Assembly: GCA_038231495.1 (NCBI GenBank)
Contig: JBBRLG010000244.1
Location: 1-10,554, forward strand
Source of the DNA: JBBRLG01 sp038231495
Lineage (GTDB): Bacteria > Planctomycetota > Planctomycetia > Gemmatales > Gemmataceae
Direction: 5' to 3'
DNA length: 10,554 nt
Position numbers and translations under genes: made by a program. The notes under the pieces were generated by a model, which saw only the letters and a list, made by a program, of their open reading frames with translations, was not told where the DNA came from and ran no database searches. This document shows positions 1 to 6,865 of this stretch, one piece after another. Each line of letters starts with the position of its first letter. Within the stretch, counting starts at the first letter, position 1.

Positions 1-62
1 CGGTTCTTCCCCCGCTCCCTTACGGTCGCGGCTCCGAAGTACCAAGTCTCCAAGGGCAAGCC

Positions 63-1367
63 ATGAACCGAGTCGGCGAGCAGTTCGACCGGGCCCAGCG
101 CTACCTGGCCGGCGGCGTCAGTGCCTCGACGCGCGTCAACCGGGCCTTGGGGCACCCGCTGTTCATCGACCGGGCCGTCGGCTGTCGCGTTTGGGATCTC
201 GACGGCAAGGAATACCTCGACCTCTGTTGCAGTCACGGCGCGACGCTGCTGGGCCACGGCGACGCGCGCGTGCGGCGGGCCGTCGATGCGGCCCTCGACC
301 GCGGCGCCGCTTGCTCCTACGAGAACGAACTCCACACCGAACTGGCCCAACTGCTGTGCGAAACGGTGCCGTGCCTGGAGCGCGTCCGCTGCACCGGGTC
401 GGGCACCGAGGCGACGATGCACTGCTTACGGCTCGCCCGCGCCTTCACCGGCCGCACGAAAATCCTCAAGTTCGAGGGCAACTTCCACGGCTACCACGAC
501 CAGGTGATGTACGCGATCGGCACGCCGGCCGACCGCCTCGGCCCGGAGGCAGCGCCGGCGGCCTACCCCGGTTCGTCCGGCCTGCCCGCGGGGTTGGACC
601 AGAACCTCGTCGTCGTGCCGTACAACCGCACCGATTTGTTCGAGGCGGCTTTTCGCCGGCACGCCCACGAGTTGGCCGCCGTCGTGTGCGAGCCGGTGTA
701 CTACAACGCGGGCTGCATCGTGCCGGACCGGGAGTTCATGGACGCACTCCGCCAACAGACGCGCGCGGCCGGCGTGCTACTGGTCTTCGACGAAGTGCTG
801 AGCGCGTTCCGCATGTGCGCTGGCGGCGCGCAGGAGTACCTGGGCGTCACGCCGGATCTGTGTACGCTGGGCAAGGCGGTCGGCGGCGGCTTCCCCCTGA
901 GCGTGTTCGGTGGGCGGCGCGACGTGATGGACCGCCTCATGCCGGTCGGCGACTGCCAGCACAGCGGCACCTACAACGGCCACGTCGTCGCGGTCGCCGC
1001 GAGCCTCGCCGCCGTGACCGCCTACCGCGCACCGGGGTTCTACGACCACATCGGCGCGGTGGCAACGCGCCTGTACGACGGCCTCAACGCGATCTTCGCC
1101 CGCCACGGCGGCGCGGGCAGCGTTCACGGCCTGGGGGCACGCTTCGGCGTCTACTTCGGCCTTGAAGGTAGGCCGCGCGACTACCGCGACGCGGTTCACC
1201 ACCAGCGCGACCAGATGTTGCGCTTCATTGCCGCGGCGATCCGGCACGGCGTCTACTTCCACGACTACGGCGGGGCGGCGTGCCACCACGGCTTCTGCGC
1301 GGCGATGACGTTGGGCGACGTGGACGACGCGCTGAACCGGCTAGAGGACGCCGTACGGACGCTGTAG
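63..1367 (+). CDS. Class-III PLP-dependent aminotransferase, glutamate-1-semialdehyde aminomutase-like
   Basis: Predicted cytoplasmic PLP enzyme of aminotransferase class III, 434 aa, the normal family length. Residues 109-146 hold the phosphate-binding CTGSGTEA segment and the FEGNFHGYHD motif typical of the glutamate-1-semialdehyde aminomutase (GSAM/HemL) subgroup. FDEV at 242-245 carries the Asp that pairs with the pyridine nitrogen. Lys271 in LGKAVGGGFP is the expected Schiff-base lysine, and SGTYNGH at 301-307 is the cofactor loop. HemL usually has GT.SGNP at that loop, so this is more likely a GSAM-like transaminase or mutase acting on another amino compound than the tetrapyrrole enzyme; that distinction is inference. 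The ATG at 63 has only a weak purine-rich stretch (AAGGGCAAG) upstream. The stop lies 21 bp before the M81 peptidase start, which suggests co-transcription. The substrate is unknown. Confidence 0.9.
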   Translation: MNRVGEQFDRAQRYLAGGVSASTRVNRALGHPLFIDRAVGCRVWDLDGKEYLDLCCSHGATLLGHGDARVRRAVDAALDRGAACSYENELHTELAQLLCETVPCLERVRCTGSGTEATMHCLRLARAFTGRTKILKFEGNFHGYHDQVMYAIGTPADRLGPEAAPAAYPGSSGLPAGLDQNLVVVPYNRTDLFEAAFRRHAHELAAVVCEPVYYNAGCIVPDREFMDALRQQTRAAGVLLVFDEVLSAFRMCAGGAQEYLGVTPDLCTLGKAVGGGFPLSVFGGRRDVMDRLMPVGDCQHSGTYNGHVVAVAASLAAVTAYRAPGFYDHIGAVATRLYDGLNAIFARHGGAGSVHGLGARFGVYFGLEGRPRDYRDAVHHQRDQMLRFIAAAIRHGVYFHDYGGAACHHGFCAAMTLGDVDDALNRLEDAVRTL

Positions 1368-1388
1368 AATTGCCGCGGAGCAACCCTC

Positions 1389-2897
1389 ATGCGCATCGCC
1401 ATCGGACAACTCTGGCAGGAGACGAACACCTTCAACCCACTGCCGACGACGCGCGCCGACTTCGAGGCATTCGGCATTCTGCGCGGCCCGGAGTTGGTCG
1501 AGCGCATGGCCGACACGAACGAACTCGGCGGCTTCATTCAAGCGCTGCGCGCGTGGCCGGACAAGCCGGAAATCGTCGGCCTCGTTCGGCTGCCCGCCTG
1601 GCCGTCCGGTCCCTTGACGCCCGATACCTTTACCTGGTTGCGCGAGGAACTGGTCGGTGCCCTGCGCGCCGCTTTGCCGGTCGATGCCGTATTGCTCGCC
1701 CTGCACGGCTCCCTGGTCGCGGACGGCACACCCGACGTGGAGGGCGCGCTCCTCGAAGCGTGCCGGGCGCTCATTGGGCCGCGGGTGCCGCTGGTGGCGA
1801 CGCTCGACCTGCACGCCAACGTCACCGAACGCATGGTGCGCGCCGCCGACGCACTCGTGCTGTACCACACCGCCCCGCACATCGACGTTTTCGAGACCGG
1901 CCAGCGCGGCGCGAGGGCGCTGCGGCGCATTCTCGACGGCGCACGGCCCGTGACGGCGTTTCAGAAAATGCCGCTCGTCGTCCCCGCCGAGCGGGCCAAC
2001 ACCCAGGATCCTGAAAGTGTGAGTTACGCGATCCGTGAAATCTTACAAGCGTGGGAGCAGAACCCGCACGTCCTCGCCGCCGGGCTGGCGACCGTACAGC
2101 CGTGGCTCGACATTCCCGAACTGGGATCGGCGGTCGTCGTCGTGACGGACGGCGACACCGACCTTGCCCGCGACCGCTGCGCCGAACTGGCGGCTCACGT
2201 CTGGCAGCGGCGGCGCGACTATCTGCCGGAATTGGTAACGGTTGAAGAGGGCGTGCGGGCGGCGCTGGCAGAACCGGACGGCCTGGTCGTCCTCAGCGAC
2301 AGTGCTGACTCGACCACTTCCGGCGCACCCGGCGACAGCTCGCACCTGCTGCGCGAGATGGTCAAGCACGACTGGCCGCGGCCGGCCCTCGTCACGCTGG
2401 TCGATCCCGAACTCGTCGCGGAAGCGTTGGGCCGCGGTGCCGGCGCGACCTTCCCGACACTACTCGGCGGCAAGCGCGACCAACGGTTTTCGACGCCGTT
2501 GCCCGCGACCGTTTGCGTTGAGCAACTGTTTGAAGCGCGCTTCGTCTTGTCCGGCCACCTGGGTCGCAACTTGCCAATCGACATGGGACTATCGGCGCTA
2601 TTGCGGATCGGCAATATCCATATCATCGTCACGTCGCGCACCGGGCCGCACTTCGCGCCGCAACTGTTCGAGGCCGCCGGGTTGGACCCGTTCGCCGCGC
2701 AACTGCTCGTGGCCAAAAGCCCGTGCGGCTTCCGGGCCGCGTACCAGGCACGGGCCAAACGTATCCTCGTCGTCCGTGCGCCCGGTTGCGCGCCGGCGGA
2801 CTTTTGGCGTTATCCGTTTCGGAACATTCCGCACCCGCTGTGGCCGTGGGACGAAATCGCGGACTGGATGCCGGCCCCGGTAGTGACGACTCAATAA
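1389..2897 (+). CDS. M81 family metallopeptidase (MlrC-like)
   Basis: A 502-aa protein with the full layout of the M81/MlrC family, zinc-dependent hydrolases named for MlrC, which finishes the breakdown of linearised microcystin. The N-terminus has the family signature ETNTFNP (11-17). HGS lies at 106-108, and DLHANVT (140-146) and YHTAPHID (159-166) supply the Asp and His residues expected to bind zinc. An SDSADSTTSGAPGDSS segment at 303-318 matches the conserved loop at the start of the C-terminal domain (MlrC_C). No signal peptide is seen, so it is probably cytoplasmic. The ATG at 1389 follows a GGAG site at 1377-1380. It sits just behind a class-III aminotransferase. The pair probably cleaves an amide or peptide bond and processes the released amino group, but the actual substrate cannot be read from sequence; microcystin is only one known family substrate. 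Confidence 0.92.
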   Translation: MRIAIGQLWQETNTFNPLPTTRADFEAFGILRGPELVERMADTNELGGFIQALRAWPDKPEIVGLVRLPAWPSGPLTPDTFTWLREELVGALRAALPVDAVLLALHGSLVADGTPDVEGALLEACRALIGPRVPLVATLDLHANVTERMVRAADALVLYHTAPHIDVFETGQRGARALRRILDGARPVTAFQKMPLVVPAERANTQDPESVSYAIREILQAWEQNPHVLAAGLATVQPWLDIPELGSAVVVVTDGDTDLARDRCAELAAHVWQRRRDYLPELVTVEEGVRAALAEPDGLVVLSDSADSTTSGAPGDSSHLLREMVKHDWPRPALVTLVDPELVAEALGRGAGATFPTLLGGKRDQRFSTPLPATVCVEQLFEARFVLSGHLGRNLPIDMGLSALLRIGNIHIIVTSRTGPHFAPQLFEAAGLDPFAAQLLVAKSPCGFRAAYQARAKRILVVRAPGCAPADFWRYPFRNIPHPLWPWDEIADWMPAPVVTTQ

Positions 2898-2932
2898 GTG
2901 GAGTTTAGGTAAATTGGGAGGAAATAACGGCG

Positions 2933-2990
2933 AGCGGGGCGTGTGAACGCACTGGTTCCCGGTACTCCTAGAGCGTACACGCGCCCCGCT
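2933..2990 (+). terminator. Long stem-loop downstream of the M81 gene
   Basis: Positions 2933-2952 pair with 2971-2990 over 20 bp: the first 9 bp (AGCGGGGCG) are perfect, then one G-T wobble and two A-A mismatches follow. The loop is 18 nt (2953-2970). It starts 36 bp after the stop of the peptidase gene and is probably the end of the aminotransferase-peptidase operon. Only a short TTT at 2998-3000 follows, so it is not a textbook intrinsic terminator; an RNA-stabilising hairpin is the alternative. Confidence 0.5.
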
Positions 2991-3041
2991 GGCTAGGTTT
3001 CCGATACTTGCATTCCTGACACCGATTTCTCCCGGTTTCGC

Positions 3042-3072
3042 TTGGCCTGCCTGCCCCCTGATCGCGTAGAAT
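3042..3072 (+). promoter_or_regulatory. Possible promoter of the DUF4365-like gene
   Basis: TAGAAT at 3067-3072 matches the -10 consensus at 5 of 6 positions and lies about 33 bp before the ATG at 3105. The best -35 candidate is TTGGCC at 3042-3047, but the spacer of 19 bp is long. Weak support: seen by eye only. Confidence 0.28.
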
Positions 3073-3104
3073 ACACGGAAACTTTCATCGATAGTGGGGC
3101 GAAC

Positions 3105-3716
3105 ATGGCGACGGACAAGGAGGGCCGGCAACGGGGCACTGACGACACTTTCACCGGCCGGGCCGCGCAACTGGCGGTAATGGCGGAATTGCTACGACTC
3201 CGCTGCAACGCCGCCATCCCGGAGGTGGACGTGGGGACCGACGTGTTTGCGTTCAAGGACGACCGGGAGGAGGTCGTCCGCCTTCAGGTAAAGGCCTGTA
3301 CGGTGCCCTACAACTACGCTAACGGGTCCGGTTACTCGGCGAAGTTCGCCCTGCCGATGAAACAGTTCCATCGCTTGGACGACCGACCCCCGCTCTACTA
3401 TGCCCTCGCGGTGCTGCGTGATGACAAGTGGATTGATTTCCTCGTTGTGAGCCGAGCGCGGTTGCAGTCCTACTATAACGGCAAAAACAAGTTTGGCTCT
3501 TTCAACAAGACGAACGACGACTTGGAGATCACGGTGGAGTTTCGAGCAAAGGTCGAATGCAGCGGGCAGGAACTCAGCGATTGCCGGAACGCCTGGAAAT
3601 CCCTACCGCCGCTCCAACCGGTCCCTGATCGGGAGCAGGCAGCCCCGAAGGAAGCGGGGTTAGACGCGCCGGCTGACGCCGCCACGCCGCCTCTGCCGGA
3701 GCCTGGTCAGGGTTGA
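3105..3716 (+). CDS. Putative PD-(D/E)XK nuclease-like protein (DUF4365-like)
   Basis: A 203-aa protein. Residues 18-63 look like the core of restriction-endonuclease-fold proteins of the DUF4365 type: a helix beginning GRAAQLAVMAELL (18-30), then VDVGTD (41-46), a short beta hairpin, and LQVKA (60-64). Asp46 together with Gln61-x-Lys63 fits the D...(E/Q)xK active site. Residues 96-116 (PLYYALAVLRDD..IDFLVVS) resemble the later core strands. The tail from about residue 167 is Pro/Ala-rich and looks disordered. I chose the ATG at 3105 over an in-frame TTG at 3042, which would add 21 residues before the conserved part. Its last 10 bp overlap the 3' end of the opposite-strand gene. Base use looks less GC-biased than in the metabolic genes to the left, consistent with acquisition. 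Function is probably DNA or RNA cleavage, perhaps defence; the substrate is unknown and activity is unproven. Confidence 0.72.
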   Translation: MATDKEGRQRGTDDTFTGRAAQLAVMAELLRLRCNAAIPEVDVGTDVFAFKDDREEVVRLQVKACTVPYNYANGSGYSAKFALPMKQFHRLDDRPPLYYALAVLRDDKWIDFLVVSRARLQSYYNGKNKFGSFNKTNDDLEITVEFRAKVECSGQELSDCRNAWKSLPPLQPVPDREQAAPKEAGLDAPADAATPPLPEPGQG

Positions 3717-4282
3717 CTATGGGCGGTGCCGGCCGGCGGCACATAGACCCAGGTCCGGTCGGTGTCGGCGTCAATCACGGCATAGCCGAGGTCGGTTAAC
3801 TGCTCCAGGCTGAGCCCGGTCAGGGAGGGTACAATCTCCTCGACCAAGTCGCTGAAGCTCCCCTGCGTCTTCAGGAAGTCGTTCCCGATCTGCGTGTTGA
3901 TGATGGCATTGGTGGCATCCGGTGCCGCGTCCGGAAAGGCTTCCCGGATCATGGCCAGGCTCAGGGGGTGCAGCGCCAACACCGAGCCGTCCGACCGCCG
4001 AGCCAGCTGGAATAGGACGGGCCCGAACGGCCCGTTTGAGGGAGGGGCGGCGGTGCGATCAACGCGCCAACCGTTCACCCCGGTCTGCTCCTTGAGTTCG
4101 TCGGCGAACTGCTGGGCCTCCTCCTGCGTATTCCACACATACACCCAGTGTCGCCTCGGGTTCTCCGGATCGGGCAGCCGCGGAAGGTTTCCGAGATCCT
4201 TCCCCTGCTGGCGCAGCAGGCGCGCATACGCCTCGAACTCCGCGTCTTTCGTTCCCCCCGGCCGGGTAACCGTGAATCCCAT
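3707..4282 (-). CDS. Uncharacterised 191-aa protein
   Basis: I do not recognise this family. It is 191 aa, with no signal peptide or membrane segment, so it is probably cytoplasmic. An N-terminal part (about 1-75) holds a Pro/Arg-rich stretch, then HWVYVWNT (45-52) and a charged helix ending KEQTGVNGW. The second part (about 88-191) has a beta-like stretch FQLARRSDGSVLAL and a helical region LVEEIVPSLTGLSLEQLTDL (146-165), then TWVYVPPA (177-184). The WVYV motif thus occurs in both halves, at 46-49 and 178-181. The gene is strongly supported as expressed: the ATG at 4282 has GGAGG (4288-4292) five bases upstream, and a good sigma70-type promoter lies just behind it. It ends tail-to-tail with the nuclease-like gene, overlapping by 10 bp. 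A role linked to that neighbour is possible but only a guess from position. Confidence 0.75.
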   Translation of the reverse strand: MGFTVTRPGGTKDAEFEAYARLLRQQGKDLGNLPRLPDPENPRRHWVYVWNTQEEAQQFADELKEQTGVNGWRVDRTAAPPSNGPFGPVLFQLARRSDGSVLALHPLSLAMIREAFPDAAPDATNAIINTQIGNDFLKTQGSFSDLVEEIVPSLTGLSLEQLTDLGYAVIDADTDRTWVYVPPAGTAHSQP

Positions 4283-4287
4283 GATGG

Positions 4288-4292
4288 CCTCC
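4288..4292 (-). promoter_or_regulatory. Shine-Dalgarno site fixing the start at 4282
   Basis: On the minus strand GGAGG lies 5 bp before the ATG at 4282. This is a near-ideal ribosome binding site and excludes the longer minus-strand frames that cross this region. Confidence 0.75.
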
Positions 4293-4312
4293 GTTCACTT
4301 CCGACACAAGTG

Positions 4313-4341
4313 ATTATACCACGCGCCAGCCGCGCCGTGAA
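4313..4341 (-). promoter_or_regulatory. Sigma70-type promoter of the 191-aa gene
   Basis: Reading the minus strand, TTCACG (4336-4341; 4 of 6 match to TTGACA) is followed after exactly 17 bp by a perfect TATAAT (4313-4318). Transcription would start near 4306, giving a leader of about 24 nt that includes the GGAGG site. This is the best promoter in the window and implies housekeeping-polymerase expression. Confidence 0.7.
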
Positions 4342-4386
4342 TTCTCTCCTCACCCTTGGGCCAGCAACCGCGAGCCTCCGGCGCGG

Positions 4387-4495
4387 CTAGTGCTCCCACC
4401 ACGCTAAATGTTGGGGTTGGTCTTCTTGCAATCCTCAGAAAAGCCCATCGGAAGCCATTTCGCTACCCCAAGATTTAGCGTGGCGGGGGCACTAG
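4387..4495. mobile_element. MITE-like element with 31-bp terminal inverted repeats
   Basis: The left arm 4387-4417 and right arm 4465-4495 are inverted repeats with 28 of 31 positions paired; mismatches fall at 4394/4488, 4398/4484 and 4410/4472. The 47-bp interior encodes nothing. Both outer ends read CTAG, which could be a 4-bp target duplication or the palindromic tips of the repeats. Some IS5-family elements duplicate a 4-bp YTAR target such as CTAG, so this may be a non-autonomous derivative of such an element. It lies between the stop of the 209-aa gene and the promoter of the 191-aa gene. It has no flanking T-tract on either strand, which argues against a plain terminator. The family assignment is inference. 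Confidence 0.65.
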
Positions 4496-4509
4496 ATGCA
4501 TAGTGGCTG

Positions 4510-5139
4510 TCAGCTAAGGGAAGCGATTTCATCCAGTCGGACAACGCGCGGGGCGGCTTCGCCGTCCGCGATGTACCGAACCACCAGCGCCCTTTGGATG
4601 CCGAGTTCGAGCGCGAACGGAACGCCGTTGAAAGCCGTGCCGTCCTTCAGCGTGACGCGCGACGGTTGCAGGATGCCGGGGCCGCGGTTCAGGAGGCGGA
4701 GCAACTCCCGGCCAATCTCATCCGTCGTCATTGGATTTGCCTGGGTGAAGGTGAAGAGTTGGACCGGGTAGACGTAAGCTTGGGCGACTTCGATCGACCC
4801 CAGCGAGTTGCCCACGAAGCGGCTCGCCGACCGACCGGGGTGCCGAGCCATGATCCTAAGCACGTCTTTGGAGGCGGGATCGCTCGGGCTGATGACTATA
4901 ATTTCGGAACTGGAAATCCCGGCCTCGCCGAGCTTCTGCAACGATGCATGAACGGCGCGGTAGGCGGCGGCCGGACCTTCACGGTCGATGAGTTCCGTTG
5001 CCACGTACAGAACCCAGTCACCTTCCTCGGCCTTTTTGACCCAGAAGGCGGCCTGCACCAGGTTACCGTCGGCGGCGAACCGCTCGACGAAGCGGCGGCC
5101 GTCGTAAATCGGATCGTCTACCAACGTGCTTTGATCCAC
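4510..5139 (-). CDS. Uncharacterised 209-aa protein encoded with a HEPN-like gene
   Basis: I cannot assign a family. With the GTG start at 5139 the product is 209 aa with no signal peptide. It appears to have two parts. Residues 12-130 alternate strands and helices (AAFWVKK, WVLYVATELIDREGPAAAYRAVH, EIIVISPSDPASKDVLRIM), as in an alpha/beta domain. Residues about 137-209 contain a helix (TTDEIGRELLRLLNRG), then a beta-rich end with RVTLKDGTAFNGVPF (161-175) and VVRLDEIASL (199-208), reminiscent of a small beta-barrel. GTG at 5139 is chosen because AAGGGG lies seven bases upstream; an in-frame ATG at 5226 would run deep into the upstream gene, and a TTG at 5124 is a lesser option. It overlaps the HEPN-like gene by 22 bp, implying translational coupling, so a functional partner or antitoxin-type role is a reasonable inference, not shown. 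Confidence 0.75.
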   Translation of the reverse strand: MDQSTLVDDPIYDGRRFVERFAADGNLVQAAFWVKKAEEGDWVLYVATELIDREGPAAAYRAVHASLQKLGEAGISSSEIIVISPSDPASKDVLRIMARHPGRSASRFVGNSLGSIEVAQAYVYPVQLFTFTQANPMTTDEIGRELLRLLNRGPGILQPSRVTLKDGTAFNGVPFALELGIQRALVVRYIADGEAAPRVVRLDEIASLS

Positions 5140-5528
5140 GGCAGCACCCCTTTCGCAATAGCGTCGTAAAGATCGGTGGCTTTCTTCTCTGTTGTGCCGA
5201 TCTCGTAACGGCTCTGCTCGCTCCAACCCTTCACGATCTTCCAGGCGGAACTGACGGCGGTGTCCTGGTCCGTTTCATCGTCCAGACCGGCCGCTTTCCG
5301 CAACACCGTGAGATCGTGCTTGTAAAAATTCTCCGCGAGCTTCTTGTCGGGAAAACTATCCGACTTCATCAACTGGGAGATGATGCGGATCTTGAGCGCG
5401 AACTCCACTGCATAGCCGGCGAGGTAGTAAGCACCGTCCCAGTCCTTCTGGTCGAGGAGAAGCTTCGCCTCCGTCATGCGGAGGACCATCAGCTTCTCGA
5501 AGTCGGCCCGCGATGTGACGACGGTCAT
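5118..5528 (-). CDS. HEPN-like domain protein
   Basis: A 136-aa, mostly helical protein with the character of a HEPN domain: a first helix (RADFEKLMVLRMTEAKLLLDQ, about 7-27), then KDWDGAYYLAGYAVEFALKI (28-47), which matches the Tyr/Ala-rich helix of many HEPN proteins, then the KHDL (70-73) turn and a last helical pair with WSEQSRYE (102-109). HEPN proteins often act as RNases or as partners of nucleotidyltransferases in toxin-antitoxin and defence systems. However, no R-x4-6-H catalytic motif is present; the only His is His71. It may therefore be a non-RNase member or a binding protein. The ATG at 5528 is preferred (AAGGGGG upstream); an in-frame ATG at 5582 would add 18 Gly-rich residues. 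It is first in a two-gene minus-strand operon with the 209-aa gene and divergent from the alpha/beta hydrolase. Confidence 0.78.
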   Translation of the reverse strand: MTVVTSRADFEKLMVLRMTEAKLLLDQKDWDGAYYLAGYAVEFALKIRIISQLMKSDSFPDKKLAENFYKHDLTVLRKAAGLDDETDQDTAVSSAWKIVKGWSEQSRYEIGTTEKKATDLYDAIAKGVLPWIKARW

Positions 5529-5711
5529 GGCCCGGCCGCCCCCTTCTCCGATCACCCCGTCCCCAACACACGCTTCGGTCATCTTATCAATGGGGCCGCC
5601 CCGCTACCGAATTTTCAAGCCATCGCTCTTTCGTGGACCTTCATCCACCTGGCTGTTAAAGTGGCCGTGATCCATTCGCAGCCGGCCAGCCCGTTCAATA
5701 AGGAGCCATCA

Positions 5712-6815
5712 ATGCGTAGGACTCTTCCGGTGCTCGCGCTTTTGTTGCCTTTGGTTATGCTCTTGCGATTCGCTCCCGGTGCCGAGCCGCAGAAGACGAA
5801 GCCGCCCTTCTACGCCGACAAGGCGAACTTGATGGTGTACCTCGATGGCGACGGGAAAGCCGTACCGATCAAGTCGGCCGCGGACTGGCAGAAGCGGCGC
5901 GACCACATCCTGGCCAACATGCAGCTCGTCATGGGGCCGCTGCCGCCGGACTCCACCAAGGTGCCGCTCGACCTCAAGGTCGAAAGCGAGGAGACGCTGA
6001 CCAAGGTCGTCCGCAAGAAGATCACGTTCGCCGTTGAGAAGGACGACCGCGTCACGGCCTATCTGCTCATTCCCCGCGAATTGAAGGGCAAAGTGCCGGC
6101 GGTCCTTTGTTTGCACCAAACCACGGCACTCGCCAAGGGCGAGCCGGCGGGAATCGGCGGCGTCAAGGATCTGCACTACGCCCTCGAACTGGCGGAGCGC
6201 GGCTATGTCACGCTCGCCCCGGACTATCCGAACTACGGCGACTACAAGATCGATCCCTACGCCCACGGCTACGCCAGCGCGACGATGAAAGGCATCTGGA
6301 ACCACCTGCGCGCGGTCGATCTCTTGCAAGCCCTGCCGGAGGTGGACGGCAAGCAGATCGGTTGCATTGGCCACTCGCTTGGCGGCCACAACTCGCTCTT
6401 CGTCGCCGCCTTCGATTCGCGCATCAAGGTCGTCGTCACCAGTTGCGGCTTCAACGCCTTTCCCAAGTATTACAAAGGCAAGCTGACGGGTTGGAGTCAC
6501 AAGGGCTACCTGCCGCGCATCGCCAGCGACTACGATTGCGACCCCGCCAAGGTGCCGTTCGACTTCACCGAAATCCTGGGGGCGCTCGCGCCACGGGCCG
6601 TGTTCATCAACGCGCCGCTGAAGGACGCCAACTTTGAAGTTAGCGGCGTGCGCGATTGCGTCGCTGCGGCCAAGCCAGTGTTCAAGTTGCTCGACGTGGC
6701 CGACAACCTCGAAGTCGTCTACCCCGACGCGGAACACGCTTTTCCGCCGGACGTGCGCGAGCGCGCGTACGCATTCATCGACCGGCATCTCGACCATCGG
6801 CCGCCGGACAAGTAA
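5712..6815 (+). CDS. Secreted alpha/beta hydrolase (dienelactone hydrolase/acetyl esterase-like)
   Basis: A 367-aa exported enzyme. Residues 1-24 form a Sec signal peptide (MRR, a Leu-rich core, likely cleavage after PGA), so it acts in the periplasm. The alpha/beta hydrolase fold is clear: VPAVLCLHQT (128-137) carries the oxyanion strand, YVTLAPDYPNYGD (165-177) follows, and the nucleophile elbow GHSLGG (220-225) has Ser222. Asp305 in LKDANF is the likely acid and His342 in DAEHAF the base. The N-terminal about 100 residues before the fold resemble those of planctomycete acetyl xylan esterase/DLH-like hydrolases. An ester substrate such as an acetylated polysaccharide is plausible but not proven. 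The ATG at 5712 has AAGGAG six bases upstream and begins the signal peptide; the frame is open farther upstream but has no coding features. It is transcribed divergently from the HEPN-like operon across 183 bp (5529-5711). Confidence 0.9.
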   Translation: MRRTLPVLALLLPLVMLLRFAPGAEPQKTKPPFYADKANLMVYLDGDGKAVPIKSAADWQKRRDHILANMQLVMGPLPPDSTKVPLDLKVESEETLTKVVRKKITFAVEKDDRVTAYLLIPRELKGKVPAVLCLHQTTALAKGEPAGIGGVKDLHYALELAERGYVTLAPDYPNYGDYKIDPYAHGYASATMKGIWNHLRAVDLLQALPEVDGKQIGCIGHSLGGHNSLFVAAFDSRIKVVVTSCGFNAFPKYYKGKLTGWSHKGYLPRIASDYDCDPAKVPFDFTEILGALAPRAVFINAPLKDANFEVSGVRDCVAAAKPVFKLLDVADNLEVVYPDAEHAFPPDVRERAYAFIDRHLDHRPPDK

Positions 6816-6817
6816 GG

Positions 6818-6843
6818 ATTGTGCCCCAGCGGTTGGGTGCAAT
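6818..6843 (+). terminator. Weak stem-loop after the alpha/beta hydrolase
   Basis: Positions 6818-6826 pair with 6835-6843 over 9 bp, including two G-T wobbles, with an 8-nt loop, three bases after the stop codon. No U-tract follows, so a termination role is uncertain. Confidence 0.3.
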
Positions 6844-6865
6844 TTGATCCGCGGCCCGTCGCCCT

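Noticed and set aside
191..1165. 324-codon plus-strand frame inside the aminotransferase gene
   Set aside because: Arg/Pro/Gly-rich composition typical of an out-of-frame reading of a GC-rich gene; the overlapping frame has all the PLP-enzyme motifs.
1365..1370. TAGAAT as an internal promoter for the M81 gene
   Set aside because: It overlaps the aminotransferase stop codon and has no plausible -35 at 16-18 bp; the 21-bp gap fits co-transcription better.
4594..5169. 191-codon plus-strand frame opposite the 209-aa gene
   Set aside because: No start signal, and its reverse complement is the better supported HEPN-linked operon.
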